NCBI RefSeq assembly: GCF_001552175.1
Contig: NZ_BCQR01000043.1
Coordinates: forward strand, 1-64,000
Source of the DNA: Actinomadura kijaniata NBRC 14229
GTDB taxonomy: Bacteria > Actinomycetota > Actinomycetes > Streptosporangiales > Streptosporangiaceae
Direction: 5' to 3'
Length of the DNA: 64,000 nt
Below are positions 26,429 through 34,999 of this stretch, piece by piece. The notes beneath the pieces were generated by a model, which saw nothing but the letters and a program-made list of their open reading frames with translations, had not been told where the DNA came from and did no database searches. The stretch's first letter is position 1. Each line of letters begins with the position of its first letter. The position numbers and the translations under genes were made by a program.

Positions 26429-26815
26429 TCAGTTGTTCCGGCTCGCGCAGTCGCCGCAGGTGCCGAAGACCTCGACGGTGTGGGTGATGTTCACGAAGCC
26501 GTGCTCGGCGCCGACCGCGTCGGCCCACTTCTCGACGGCGGGCCCGGCGACCTCCACGGTGCGTCCGCAGCCCCGGCACACCAGGTGGTGGTGGTGCTCC
26601 TCGGTCCGGCAGGCGCGGTAGACCTGCTCGCCGTCGTCGGTGCGCAGCACGTCGACCTCACCGGCGTCGCTGAGCGCCTGGAGCGCCCGGTACACCGTGG
26701 TGAGGCCGATCTTGGAGCCGTCCGCGCGCAGGTCGGCATAGATCTCCTGCGCGCTGCGGAACCCGTCGCAGCCCGCCAGGGCCTGTCGCACCGCGTTCCG
26801 GCGGGCCGTGGTCAC
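26429..26815 (-). CDS. zur: Zinc uptake regulator Zur (Fur family)
   Basis: A 128-residue zinc-sensing repressor. The winged helix contains KIGLTTVYRALQALSDAGEVD, then the Fur-type metal domain with the HHHH cluster (74-77) and the structural zinc site C80-x2-C83 plus C120-x2-C123. The GTG start at 26815 gives the usual N-terminus; the longer frame upstream runs into znuB. It is the last gene of the zinc uptake locus, 13 bp after znuB, and a textbook Zur box lies before znuA, so Zur rather than ferric regulator Fur is the right call. Confidence 0.93.
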   Translation of the reverse strand: MTTARRNAVRQALAGCDGFRSAQEIYADLRADGSKIGLTTVYRALQALSDAGEVDVLRTDDGEQVYRACRTEEHHHHLVCRGCGRTVEVAGPAVEKWADAVGAEHGFVNITHTVEVFGTCGDCASRNN

Positions 26816-26828
26816 TCCAGCACCTCCG

Positions 26829-27722
26829 TCATCCCCCGAGCATCTCCGCCTCGGCGTCCACCTTCGTGCGCGCCGGCGTCGCACCGGCCCGTCCGAGCGC
26901 TCCCCGGGCGGCCCGCCTGCGGCGCAGCGCCGTTCCCCCGACGACCGCGACGGCGAAGACCGCCAGGGCCAGCAGCACGATCGACGGGCCGGGCGGCAGG
27001 TCGTACCGGAACGAGCCCGCCAGGCCGGTCACCGCCGACAGTACACCGATCCCCATCGCGAGCATCATCGTGCTCCGGAAACCACGGGTCACCTGCTGCG
27101 CCGCCGCCACCGGGACGATCATGAGGGCGCTCACCAGCAGCAGCCCGATCGCCCGCATCGCGATCACCACCGTGACGGCGGCGGTCGCGGCGATCAGCAC
27201 CGACAGGAACCGCACCGGCAGGCCGGAGGCGCGCGCCACGTCCTCGTCCTGGCTGAGCAGGAACAGCTCGCGGCCGAACACGGCCACGATGCCGAGCACC
27301 ACGACCGCCAGCCCGACGACCACGTACAGGTCGGTGACGGTGACGCTGCTGATCGAGCCGAACAGGTAGGACTGGAGGCTCGCGCCGCCGCCGCCCTGCG
27401 CGTTGGTCAGCAGCACGCCCCCGGCCAGGCCGCCGTAGAACAGCACGGCCAGCGCCACGTCCGCGCCGCTGCGGCTGCGGGAGCGCAGCACCTCGATCGC
27501 GACCGCGCCCAGCACCGACACCGCCAGCGCCCCCAGGACGGGGGAGTTGCCGGTGAGCAGGCCGAGGCCGATGCCGGTGAGGGCGATGTGGCCGATGCCG
27601 TCGCCCAGCAGCGCCAGCCTGCGCTGCACGATGAACGTGCCCACCGCCGGGGCGGTCAGCCCGATCAGGACCGCCATGACCAGGGCGATCCGCATGAAGT
27701 CGTACTGCAGCATCTCGATCAC
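26829..27722 (-). CDS. znuB: Zinc ABC transporter permease
   Basis: A 297-residue membrane permease of the ABC-3 family (ZnuB/MntB type) with about eight helices; typical stretches are RRLALLGDGIGHIALTGIGLGLL and IGLLLVSALMIVPVAAAQQV. The GTG start (27720-27722) overlaps the stop of znuC as GTGA, showing coupling. Manganese transporters share this fold; zur and the Zur box point to zinc. Confidence 0.94.
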   Translation of the reverse strand: MIEMLQYDFMRIALVMAVLIGLTAPAVGTFIVQRRLALLGDGIGHIALTGIGLGLLTGNSPVLGALAVSVLGAVAIEVLRSRSRSGADVALAVLFYGGLAGGVLLTNAQGGGGASLQSYLFGSISSVTVTDLYVVVGLAVVVLGIVAVFGRELFLLSQDEDVARASGLPVRFLSVLIAATAAVTVVIAMRAIGLLLVSALMIVPVAAAQQVTRGFRSTMMLAMGIGVLSAVTGLAGSFRYDLPPGPSIVLLALAVFAVAVVGGTALRRRRAARGALGRAGATPARTKVDAEAEMLGG

Positions 27723-28423
27723 GCGGCGCTCCGGGGGGTCAGGGGGCTCTCCTCGCGCAGGATCCGCCCGTGGTCCAGGTGCACGGTGCGGGTGACGAGC
27801 GGCTCCATGGGGCCGAGCTCGTGGGCGACCAGCACGACGGTGCGTCCCCCGGCGACCAGCGTGCCCAGCGTGTCGGCCAGGGCCTCCTGGTTGGCGGCGT
27901 CGACCCCGGCGGTCGGCTCGTCCAGCACGAACACGTCGGGCTCGCCCGCCAGCGCGCGGGCGATCAGCACCCGCTGCTGCTGGCCGCCCGACAGCAGGTG
28001 CGCGCTCTCCCGCTGCCGGTCGGCGAGGCCGACGGCCGCCAGCGCCCGGTCCACGGCGGCGCGGTCGGCGGCCGAGGAGGGCCGCCACCGCGACTGCCGC
28101 GCGACCCGGCCCGACGAGACGACCTCGCGGACCGTGGACGGCACGCCGCCGCCCATCGGGAGTCGCTGCGGCACGTAGCCGACGCGCTTCCAGTCCTTGA
28201 ACCGCGCGGGCGGCCGGCCGTAGATCTCGGTGCGGCCCTCGCTGAGCGGCAGCAGCCCGAGCAGCGCCCGGATCAGGGTGGACTTGCCCGCGCCGTTGGG
28301 ACCGAGCACGGCCAGCACGTCGCCGGCGCGCACGGTCAGGTCGATGCCGCGCAGCACCTCGCGGCCGTCCAGCCGCACGCGGCCGCCGGTCATCGCGAAG
28401 GGGGGAGCTTCGGTCACTTGCAC
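27719..28423 (-). CDS. znuC: Zinc ABC transporter ATPase
   Basis: A 234-residue ATPase energising zinc uptake. Walker A is GPNGAGKST (41-49), the signature is LSGGQQQRVLIARAL, Walker B is VFVLDEPTAGV, and the H-loop is VAHE. It starts with GTG 28421-28423 and overlaps the end of znuA by 10 bp. The order on this strand is znuA, znuC, znuB, zur. Confidence 0.95.
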   Translation of the reverse strand: MQVTEAPPFAMTGGRVRLDGREVLRGIDLTVRAGDVLAVLGPNGAGKSTLIRALLGLLPLSEGRTEIYGRPPARFKDWKRVGYVPQRLPMGGGVPSTVREVVSSGRVARQSRWRPSSAADRAAVDRALAAVGLADRQRESAHLLSGGQQQRVLIARALAGEPDVFVLDEPTAGVDAANQEALADTLGTLVAGGRTVVLVAHELGPMEPLVTRTVHLDHGRILREESPLTPRSAA

Positions 28424-29400
28424 TCCAGGGAGGACCGCAGGGTGTCCAGGTTCTTGCGCATCACGGAGAGGTAATCGTCGGAGGACCCCTCCTTGATTCC
28501 CTCGACCGGGTCCAGCACCGCCGTTTTCACCCCCGCCTCGCGCGCCAGGGTCTCGGCGACCTTGGGGCTCACCAGGGTCTCGGTGAACACGGTGGTGGCC
28601 TTGGCCTCGCGGATCTCGTGGGTCAGCTCGCCCAGCCGCTTGGGGGAGGGCTCGCTGGACGGGTCCACGCCCGCGATCGAGACCTGCTTGAGGCCGTACC
28701 GGTCGGCCAGGTAGCCGAACGCCGCGTGCGCGGTGACGATCGTCTTCTGCTTGCAGGCGCCGAGACCGGTCTTGAACTGGCCGTCCAGGTCGGTGAGCTG
28801 CTTGGCGACGGCGGCGGCGCGCGACTGGTAACCGGCGGCGTGCGCGGGGTCCAGGACGGCCAGCCGCTTGCCGAGCGCGTCGGCGACGGTCGCCATGCGG
28901 TTCGGGTCCAGCCAGATGTGCGGGTCGGACCCGGCGCCGCCGTGGTCCTGCTCGTGGCCCTCCGCGCCGTGCTCGTGCTCGTGGGCGTGCTCGTCCTCGG
29001 CCGGCGGGGCCAGCGTCTTCACCACGCTCGCGGCGTCCAGGGCCTTGTCGCCCTTGGCGTGCTTGGCGACGGCCTCGTCCACGGCGGGCTGCACCCCCTT
29101 GACGTACAGGGTGAGCTTGGCGCGGCCCACGTCGGCGACCTGCCGGGCGGTGAGCTCCTGGTCGTGCGGCTCGGCGCCGGGCTTGGCGAGGGTCTGCACG
29201 GCGGCGTCGGTCCCGCCGACCTTCTCGGCGAGCCAGGCCATGGGGTAGAACGACGCGGCCACGCGGATCTTGTCACCGGAGCCGCCGGAACCGCCGGAGC
29301 CGCTGCCGCCCGCGTCCCCGCAGGCGGTCAGGCCCGCCAGGGCGAGCACGGAGACGACGGTCAGCGGGAGGGCGCGCACGCGCTTTCGGGAGGTCAACAC
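28414..29400 (-). CDS. znuA: Zinc ABC transporter substrate-binding lipoprotein
   Basis: A 328-residue cluster A-I binding protein. The lipoprotein signal ends GLTAC with Cys at 27, followed by a Gly/Ser linker. The fold landmarks VAASFYPMAWLAEKVGG and SDPHIWLDPNRM are present, and a His/Glu-rich loop (EHAHEHEHGAEGHEQDH) near residue 140 is the mark of zinc-binding ZnuA proteins. The GTG start has no Shine-Dalgarno and fits a leaderless message from the Zur-controlled promoter. Confidence 0.95.
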   Translation of the reverse strand: MLTSRKRVRALPLTVVSVLALAGLTACGDAGGSGSGGSGGSGDKIRVAASFYPMAWLAEKVGGTDAAVQTLAKPGAEPHDQELTARQVADVGRAKLTLYVKGVQPAVDEAVAKHAKGDKALDAASVVKTLAPPAEDEHAHEHEHGAEGHEQDHGGAGSDPHIWLDPNRMATVADALGKRLAVLDPAHAAGYQSRAAAVAKQLTDLDGQFKTGLGACKQKTIVTAHAAFGYLADRYGLKQVSIAGVDPSSEPSPKRLGELTHEIREAKATTVFTETLVSPKVAETLAREAGVKTAVLDPVEGIKEGSSDDYLSVMRKNLDTLRSSLECK

Positions 29401-29436
29401 GGTTCAAGTGTGCACGAAAATGAAAATGATTGTCAA
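29401..29436 (-). promoter_or_regulatory. znuA promoter with Zur box
   Basis: On the minus strand TTGACA, an 18-bp spacer and CACACT end 6 nt before the GTG of znuA. TGAAAATGATTGTCA (29421-29435 on the plus strand) is a near-perfect match to the actinomycete Zur box, an imperfect 7-1-7 palindrome, and overlaps the -35. Zinc-loaded Zur would block this promoter. Confidence 0.85.
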
Positions 29437-29494
29437 AAGCGGGGCGAACCGGACCCCGGCTCCGTGCCGCCGCCGGGCCTGCCAGGATGGGCGC

Positions 29495-29779
29495 ATGCTC
29501 GCCATCACCCGGTACCGGGTCCCCGCCGACCGCGCCGAGACGTTCGCCGCCGAGATGGACGCCGTGCTGGAGACCCTGGCGGCCAGTCCCGGCTACCGCT
29601 CCGGCCGGCTGGCCCGCACCGTCGACGACCCCGACCTGTGGGCCCTGGTCACCGAGTGGGAGGGCGCGGGTTTCTACCGCCGCGCCCTCGGCGTCTACGA
29701 CGTGCGGCTGCGGTTCATCCCCCTGGCCGCCCTGGCGGTGGACGAGCCGGGCGCCTACGAGGTCGTGGCCTCCCGCTGA
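29495..29779 (+). CDS. Antibiotic biosynthesis monooxygenase (ABM) domain protein
   Basis: A 94-residue single-domain protein with the ferredoxin-like dimeric alpha-beta barrel pattern (MLAITRYRVPADRAETFAAEMDA, then YRSGRLARTVDDPDLWALVTEWE). Family members include small quinone-forming monooxygenases and haem-degrading enzymes, but many are uncharacterised. AGGATGG precedes the ATG. It is divergent from znuA across the Zur box, so zinc could influence it too, but there is no direct evidence of that. Confidence 0.85.
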   Translation: MLAITRYRVPADRAETFAAEMDAVLETLAASPGYRSGRLARTVDDPDLWALVTEWEGAGFYRRALGVYDVRLRFIPLAALAVDEPGAYEVVASR

Positions 29780-29787
29780 CCCAGGGC

Positions 29788-29807
29788 CGGTCAACGCCGG
29801 TCAACGC
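29788..29807 (+). repeat. Short tandem repeat before the DUF1906 gene
   Basis: CGGTCAACGC occurs twice in tandem (29788-29797 and 29798-29807), and a diverged CCGTCAAAG follows. Function unknown; it could be an operator or only a chance duplication. Confidence 0.4.
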
Positions 29808-29895
29808 CCGTCAAAGAACCCGCGCGCCTCGTTTCGCCGCGCGCGGCCATGGTCATCACTAGGCCCGTCACGGGATCATGACGGGGGAGATGTCG

Positions 29896-31152
29896 ATGCC
29901 GCACGCCGCTCTGCTCGCGGGACTGCTGGGAACGGGGATGGTCGCGACCCTGCTCGCCGAGGCGACGCCGGCCGCCGCCCGCTCCGCGCCCGCCCCGCGG
30001 ATCGTCGAGTACCGGGGCCTGCGCATCCCGGTGCCCGCCGGATGGGAGGTCCACCGGCTCGACCGGGACCCCGACCGCTGCGTCCGCCTCGACCGCAACG
30101 CCCTCTACCTGGGGACCCCGGGCGAGCAGCCCGACTGCCCGGCCCGCCTGGTGGGCCGCACCGAGACCCTGCACGTCGAGCCGCGGGGCGAGCCGTCGGC
30201 GCGGCGCCGCGCCGCCGTCCGCGCCGACCGGCTGGCCCGCCACACCCTGCGGCCCGGCGCGGGCAACGAGGTCCGGTTCGCGGTCCCGGAGGCGGGCGTC
30301 ACGGTCAACGGCTCCTACGGCGACTCCCCGGAGGCGCTGCAGAACGTCATCCGCTCCATCCGCCTCACCGGCTCCTGGCCCGCCGAGCCGCCCGCGGCGT
30401 TCCGGCGCGCCGTCCCGCAGCCCGTCCCCGACCTCGCCTGGCGGCCACCGTCCGGCACCGGCGAGAAGCGCTGGGCGAGGGGCAGGGGGTTCGACACCTG
30501 CGCCGCCCCCTCGCTGCGGGCCATGGCCGCCTGGCGGCGCGCCTACGGCATCGCCAACATCTACATCGGCGGCGCGGCGCGCGGCTGCGCCCAGCCCAAC
30601 CTGACCCGCTCCTGGGTCCGGCAGACCCGGCGCATGGGCTACCGCCTCATCCCCACCTACGTGGGGCTCCAGGCGCCCTGCACGAAGTTCAAGCGGCACC
30701 GCTTCACCGCCCGCGACGCCGCCGCCGAGGGCGCCGCGGCCGCCCGCGACGCGGCCCGCCGCGCCCGCCTGCTGGGCATCCCGCGCCGCAAGCCGATCTA
30801 CTTCGACATGGAGGCCTACAACAGCCGCGACGCCTCCTGCCGGAACGCGGTGCTGCGCTTCCTCGACTCCTGGACGCGCACGCTGCGCGCCCGGCGCTAC
30901 GTCCCGGGCGTCTACAGCAGCGTGGGCTCCGGCATCGTCGACCTGGGCCGGGCCAGGGGCATCGCCAAGCCCCGGGCGATCTGGTACGCCCGCTGGGACG
31001 GCGACGACAGCGTCTACGCCGACCCGGCGCTGCCGCCCGAGTGGTGGCCCCCGCACCGCCGCATCAAGCAGTACCGGGGCCCGCACCGCGAACGCCACGG
31101 CGGCGTCACGATCAACATCGACAGCAACTCCGTCGACGGACGCGTCTACTGA
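29896..31152 (+). CDS. Secreted DUF1906 (Rv2525c-like) protein
   Basis: A 418-residue exported protein. The signal peptide ends near ATPAAARS. A first region (about 40-170) of unknown fold with paired Cys is followed by a glycoside-hydrolase-like domain of the Rv2525c/DUF1906 type ([70 protein letters not shown]). Homologues are linked to the actinobacterial cell envelope; no reaction is established. Starts at 29878, 29890 and 29896 are possible; I prefer 29896 because GGGGGAG lies 6 nt before it. Confidence 0.88.
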   Translation: MPHAALLAGLLGTGMVATLLAEATPAAARSAPAPRIVEYRGLRIPVPAGWEVHRLDRDPDRCVRLDRNALYLGTPGEQPDCPARLVGRTETLHVEPRGEPSARRRAAVRADRLARHTLRPGAGNEVRFAVPEAGVTVNGSYGDSPEALQNVIRSIRLTGSWPAEPPAAFRRAVPQPVPDLAWRPPSGTGEKRWARGRGFDTCAAPSLRAMAAWRRAYGIANIYIGGAARGCAQPNLTRSWVRQTRRMGYRLIPTYVGLQAPCTKFKRHRFTARDAAAEGAAAARDAARRARLLGIPRRKPIYFDMEAYNSRDASCRNAVLRFLDSWTRTLRARRYVPGVYSSVGSGIVDLGRARGIAKPRAIWYARWDGDDSVYADPALPPEWWPPHRRIKQYRGPHRERHGGVTINIDSNSVDGRVY

Positions 31153-31254
31153 GCCGCGTCCCCCGAGCCGATGTGACGGGGCGGGGTCGCGCGGATCCGC
31201 CGGGTTGTCGTCTGCGACCTCGCCCTGGTGCTCTAAGCTTTTGGGAAAGCGCAG

Positions 31255-31279
31255 GGAGCGCGGGGGGACCGCGCGCTCC
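31255..31279 (+). other. Hairpin in the glyS leader
   Basis: GGAGCGCGG (31255-31263) pairs with the reverse-complementary CCGCGCGCTCC (31269-31279) in the 226-bp stretch before glyS. A TAAGCT upstream (31234-31239) could be the -10 box, giving a leader of some 130 nt. I see no T-box features. Confidence 0.35.
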
Positions 31280-31378
31280 ACAGCCGAAACCGGGGATCTC
31301 TCACTCGCTCAGCCGCCACGCGCGGCCTCGCGGGCGTACGGACAATCCCGCCGACCGCCAGCCGGATGGAGAATGCTC

Positions 31379-32767
31379 ATGGCACGCCGTTCCGACGTGT
31401 TGGACACGATCGTCAACCTCGCCAAGCGGCGGGGCCTGGTCTACCCGTCGAGTGAGATCTACGGTGGCCTGCGGGCCTCCTGGGACTACGGGCCGCTCGG
31501 CGTGGAGCTGAAGAACAACGTCAAGCGCCAGTGGTGGAAGTCCATGGTGCAGGGCCGCGACGACGTCGTGGGCCTGGACTCGTGCGTGATCCTCGCCCGC
31601 GAGGTGTGGGAGGCGTCCGGCCACGTCCAGGCGTTCGTGGACCCGCTGACCGAGTGCCAGTCCTGCCACAAGCGGTTCCGCGCCGACCACCTCGAAGAGG
31701 CCTACGAGGAGAAGCACGGCAAGGCCCCGGCGGGCGGCCTGGCCGACATCACCTGCCCGCACTGCGGCGTCAAGGGCTCGTTCACCGAGCCGCGCATGTT
31801 CAACGGCCTGCTCAAGACCTACCTCGGCCCGGTCGAGGACGAGACCGGCCTGGCCTACCTGCGCCCGGAGACCGCGCAGGGCATCTTCATCAACTACCTG
31901 AACGTGCAGCAGTCGGCGCGCCGCAAGGTGCCGTTCGGCATCGGCCAGATCGGCAAGTCGTTCCGCAACGAGATCACCCCGGGCAACTTCATCTTCCGGA
32001 CCCGCGAGTTCGAGCAGATGGAGATGGAGTTCTTCGTCAAGCCCGGCTCCGACGAGGAATGGCACCAGTACTGGATCGACCAGCGCTTCCAGTGGTACAC
32101 CGACCTCGGCATCCGCAAGGACAACCTGCGGCTGTACGAGCACCCGGCCGAGAAGCTGTCGCACTACTCCAAGCGGACCGTGGACATCGAGTACCGCTTC
32201 GACTTCGTCGGCAGCGAGTGGGGCGAGCTGGAGGGCGTCGCCAACCGCACCGACTTCGACCTGTCCACGCACGCCAAGGCGTCCGGCACCGACCTGTCGT
32301 TCTTCGACCAGGAGGCCGGCGAGCGCTTCGTCCCCTACGTGATCGAGCCCGCGGCCGGGGTGGACCGCTGCACGCTGACGTTCATGATGGACGCCTACGC
32401 CGAGGACGAGGCGCCCAACGCCAAGGGCAAGCTGGAGAAGCGCACCGTCATGCGCCTGGACCGCCGCCTGGCCCCGGTCAAGGTCGCGGTGCTGCCGCTG
32501 TCGCGCAACGCCGACCTGTCCCCGAAGGCGCGGGACCTGGCCGCCCAGCTGCGCAAGCACTGGAACGTCGACTTCGACGACGCCGGCGCGATCGGCCGCC
32601 GCTACCGCCGCCAGGACGAGATCGGCACGCCGTTCTGCGTGACCGTCGACTTCGACACCCTGGAGGACGACGCGGTGACCGTGCGCGAGCGCGACACCAT
32701 GAGCCAGGAGCGCATCTCGCTCAGCCAGGTCGAGTCCTTCCTGGCCGCGCAGCTGATCGGCTGCTGA
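31379..32767 (+). CDS. glyS: Glycine-tRNA ligase (class II, homodimeric type)
   Basis: Charges tRNA-Gly. The 462-residue length and sequence are those of the eukaryote/actinobacterium-type dimeric enzyme, not the bacterial alpha2-beta2 form. The N-terminal catalytic core shows [21 protein letters not shown], a zinc-like CxxC pair (CQSC and CPHC), motif 2 [25 protein letters not shown], and motif 3 near GVDRC; the C-terminal anticodon-binding domain covers about 360-462. ATG 31379 has GGAG 7 nt upstream. A strong terminator follows. Confidence 0.97.
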   Translation: MARRSDVLDTIVNLAKRRGLVYPSSEIYGGLRASWDYGPLGVELKNNVKRQWWKSMVQGRDDVVGLDSCVILAREVWEASGHVQAFVDPLTECQSCHKRFRADHLEEAYEEKHGKAPAGGLADITCPHCGVKGSFTEPRMFNGLLKTYLGPVEDETGLAYLRPETAQGIFINYLNVQQSARRKVPFGIGQIGKSFRNEITPGNFIFRTREFEQMEMEFFVKPGSDEEWHQYWIDQRFQWYTDLGIRKDNLRLYEHPAEKLSHYSKRTVDIEYRFDFVGSEWGELEGVANRTDFDLSTHAKASGTDLSFFDQEAGERFVPYVIEPAAGVDRCTLTFMMDAYAEDEAPNAKGKLEKRTVMRLDRRLAPVKVAVLPLSRNADLSPKARDLAAQLRKHWNVDFDDAGAIGRRYRRQDEIGTPFCVTVDFDTLEDDAVTVRERDTMSQERISLSQVESFLAAQLIGC

Positions 32768-32789
32768 CCTCCGTCAGGACCGCGATGGC

Positions 32790-32816
32790 GGGCCGCCCCC
32801 GGAACGGGGGCGGCCC
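32790..32816 (+). terminator. Terminator hairpin after glyS
   Basis: GGGCCGCCCCCG and CGGGGGCGGCCC form a perfect 12-bp stem with loop GAA. The same stem sequence recurs at 33527-33554. Confidence 0.8.
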
Positions 32817-32865
32817 GTCCGCCTTTCCGGCCCCGTGATGATCCCGATGCGGACGGAGAGTGCGG

Positions 32866-33234
32866 GTGCGGAGACGGCCGGATCTGGTCGCGCCGACGCT
32901 CCCGCTGTGCCTGTCCGCCCTGCTCGGCCTGGTCTACCAGCCGTTCCCGGACGCCCCCGCCCAGGTCGGCGCGGGAGCCGTCGCCGCGACGGCGGACGCG
33001 GACGCCGCGGCGCCCGACCACCAGCACGCCGATCCCGTCCTCATCACCAACCACGCGCAGGCCGCCGCGCCCGCGGACCATCCGGGCGCGCCGCCGTCCC
33101 TGCCGCCGCCCGACGGCCTCCACCTGGTCCCGCCCGGCCGCGCGCCGCCGCAGGGCGCCGTCGCGCCGGTCGCCACCGCCGTCCTCCTCACCGGGCCGAG
33201 CGCTCGCGCGCCTCCGGTCGTCCAGGGCCACTGA
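32866..33234 (+). CDS. Small exported protein of unknown function
   Basis: A 122-residue product starting at GTG 32866 (GGAG 7 nt upstream; a GTG at 32860 is the alternative). There is a basic start, one hydrophobic segment (LVAPTLPLCLSALLGLVYQPF), then an Ala/Pro/His-rich low-complexity tail with PDHQHADPVLITNHAQ. No domain is recognised. It lies between two copies of the same terminator stem together with the next small gene. Confidence 0.55.
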   Translation: MRRRPDLVAPTLPLCLSALLGLVYQPFPDAPAQVGAGAVAATADADAAAPDHQHADPVLITNHAQAAAPADHPGAPPSLPPPDGLHLVPPGRAPPQGAVAPVATAVLLTGPSARAPPVVQGH

Positions 33235-33295
33235 CGTCCCTGTCACCTCCCCGACCGGAGGTAGATCCATCCACTTCGCCGAAGCTCTCATCGCT

Positions 33296-33520
33296 TTGGG
33301 CGAGGCGTTCCTGGCGCTGTACCTGGCGGTGCTGCAACCCGTGCTGGGCGGCGCCGCCGGGTTCGCCGAGGCCGCCGCCGGGTTCGGCGGGGCGTTCGCG
33401 CTGGTGCTGGCGTCGATGGCGGCGGTCGGGCTGGACGCGCGGCTGCCCCCGTTCGTCGCCGGGTACGTGCTGGTCCTGGCGGTCGCCGGGCCGCTGGCGG
33501 CGACGCGGGCGGGCGGGTGA
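33296..33520 (+). CDS. Small hydrophobic protein of unknown function
   Basis: From TTG 33296 a 74-residue protein is read with two hydrophobic segments (FLALYLAVLQPVLGGAAGF and GAFALVLASMAAVGL, plus VAGYVLVLAVAGPLAA). The only good Shine-Dalgarno, GGAGG at 33257-33261, points to an in-frame ATC codon at 33269, which would add IHFAEALIA in front. Whether that rare start is used is open. The gene ends 6 bp before a strong hairpin. Confidence 0.5.
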   Translation: MGEAFLALYLAVLQPVLGGAAGFAEAAAGFGGAFALVLASMAAVGLDARLPPFVAGYVLVLAVAGPLAATRAGG

Positions 33521-33526
33521 GCGAAC

Positions 33527-33554
33527 GGGCCGCCCCCGGACGCGGGGGCGGCCC
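33527..33554. terminator. Bidirectional terminator hairpin
   Basis: GGGCCGCCCCCG and CGGGGGCGGCCC with a 4-nt loop, the same 12-bp stem as after glyS. It separates the small plus-strand gene from the convergent secreted protein gene. Confidence 0.8.
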
Positions 33555-33578
33555 GTCGGTCCACGGGAGGCCGTTCCG

Positions 33579-34256
33579 TCACGAACCCGTCACGTAGAGG
33601 GTCTGGTTGAACGTGCCCGGGGCGGTCTCACCCTGGAGCGTGTAGGTCGCGGTCACCGTGGCGGTGGAGGGGCACAGGAAGCTGCCGCCGCTCTGCCGGG
33701 CGACGGTGGCGTTGTTCACGCCGACCTGGGCCTGGGCGACCGAGGTGACGGGGCGGTTCGGGTTGTCGGGGTTGTAGCCGTTGGCGACCAGGTTGCCGCC
33801 GTAGTAGCAGGTGATGCCGCCCAGGATGCTGGCGACGGCCCGCACGCGGAAGTTGGCGATGGTGACGACGGCGTCCCGGCCGCCGGTGTGCGCGGCGTCG
33901 TAGACGACGCTGCCGCCGCTCCAGGGCAGGTTCTGGGTGGTCACCGTGACGCTTCCGGTGTCGCCGGGGCAGGCGGGGCCGGGGTCGTTGGTGAACGCCG
34001 CCTGGGTGATCGTCATGCCGGTGCCGTCGGAGTTGACGGACCCGGTCATGGTGGAGCGGTTGCAGGAGCCGCCGCCCAGGGAGGTGGACACCGTCGCGTT
34101 GCCGAGCAGGGAGGCGCGGACGTTGCCCGCGTAGGGGGCGGCGGTGGCAGAGCCCTTGCGGATCGTGGTGGTGGCGGCGGAGGCGGGGGGAGCGACCAGG
34201 GCGACGGTGGCCAGGGCCACGGCGGACGCCAGGACGGACTGTCTGATACGTGCCAC
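33579..34256 (-). CDS. Secreted protein of unknown function
   Basis: A 225-residue exported protein starting at GTG 34256, with AAAGGAG 6 nt before it. The signal peptide MARIRQSVLASAVALATVALVAPPASA is followed by a Thr/Ser/Gly/Asn-rich mature part that looks all-beta, with four Cys (SCNRS, ACPGD, TCYYG, LCPST) suitable for two disulfides. No family is recognised. Codon use differs little from its neighbours. It could be a surface or spore-associated protein, which is speculation. Confidence 0.7.
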   Translation of the reverse strand: MARIRQSVLASAVALATVALVAPPASAATTTIRKGSATAAPYAGNVRASLLGNATVSTSLGGGSCNRSTMTGSVNSDGTGMTITQAAFTNDPGPACPGDTGSVTVTTQNLPWSGGSVVYDAAHTGGRDAVVTIANFRVRAVASILGGITCYYGGNLVANGYNPDNPNRPVTSVAQAQVGVNNATVARQSGGSFLCPSTATVTATYTLQGETAPGTFNQTLYVTGS

Positions 34257-34492
34257 CTTGTACTCCTTTGTGGAGATTTGCGGGGGGTTACCCGAAAGTA
34301 ATTCGGCTTTGTGATCCAGGCAACACGGGGGAGGCGGGGCGGCACTGGCCGGATGGGGACACGTTCGTGGGCCGGGGTTGCCAGGGCGGCCGGGAGAGGG
34401 CACGGGAGGGGACTCGCCGCTCCCGCGCCACAAGATCATCGATGTGGGGTAGCGTGGCGGTGACCGTCCGGCCGCCGAGGGGAGTGAGGCAC

Positions 34493-34924
34493 ATGCCCGG
34501 CTCCCGTGCGCGCCCGCCCCATCCCGAGGAGCGGGGCCGGCTGGCGCGGCTGCTGCTGGTGGCCCTGGGGCTGCTGGGCTTCATGGTCGTCCCGGCGGCC
34601 GGCGCGACCGCCCCGGCGGCCTCCGGCGTGCGCGTCGGGCCCGCGCAGGCGGGCGCCGGGAACGCCGCCCGCGTCCGTTCGTCCCGCCCCCGCGCCCACC
34701 ATCACCGCGCCGACCACCACCGCGCGGAATTCACCGTCGCAGTGCTGCGGCACCTGGTGGCCGCCCCGTGCTGCGGCCAGGACCAGGCGACCCCGCCGCC
34801 CGCGACGGACCCGCGCCCGGACCGGGCGGTGCGGCTCGCCGCGGCCGACCGCCCCGGCGCGGTCCGCTCCGTCGCCCGCGTTCCGTCACGGAGCCGCGCT
34901 CCGCCCGCCTCCCACCGGATCTGA
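34493..34924 (+). CDS. Small membrane-anchored His-rich protein of unknown function
   Basis: A 143-residue protein starting at ATG 34493 with GGGGAG upstream. One membrane segment (LARLLLVALGLLGFMVVPAAGA), then an Arg/His-rich stretch RAHHHRADHHRAEF and a LRHLVAAPCCGQD motif, then a basic Pro-rich tail. The His cluster and paired Cys suggest metal or haem contact, but no family is recognised. It lies 75 bp before secDF on the same strand, and the two could be co-transcribed. Confidence 0.5.
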   Translation: MPGSRARPPHPEERGRLARLLLVALGLLGFMVVPAAGATAPAASGVRVGPAQAGAGNAARVRSSRPRAHHHRADHHRAEFTVAVLRHLVAAPCCGQDQATPPPATDPRPDRAVRLAAADRPGAVRSVARVPSRSRAPPASHRI

Positions 34925-34999
34925 GCCCCTTTTCCCGATCCGACCGGCGGCCCGGCGGCCCACGCCGCCCCGCCGGTGCTCCCTGTGGAGGTTCCTCTC

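Noticed and set aside
31153-31378. T-box or glycine riboswitch before glyS
   Set aside because: No T-box sequence, no specifier loop, and no tandem aptamer pattern could be found; only a simple hairpin.
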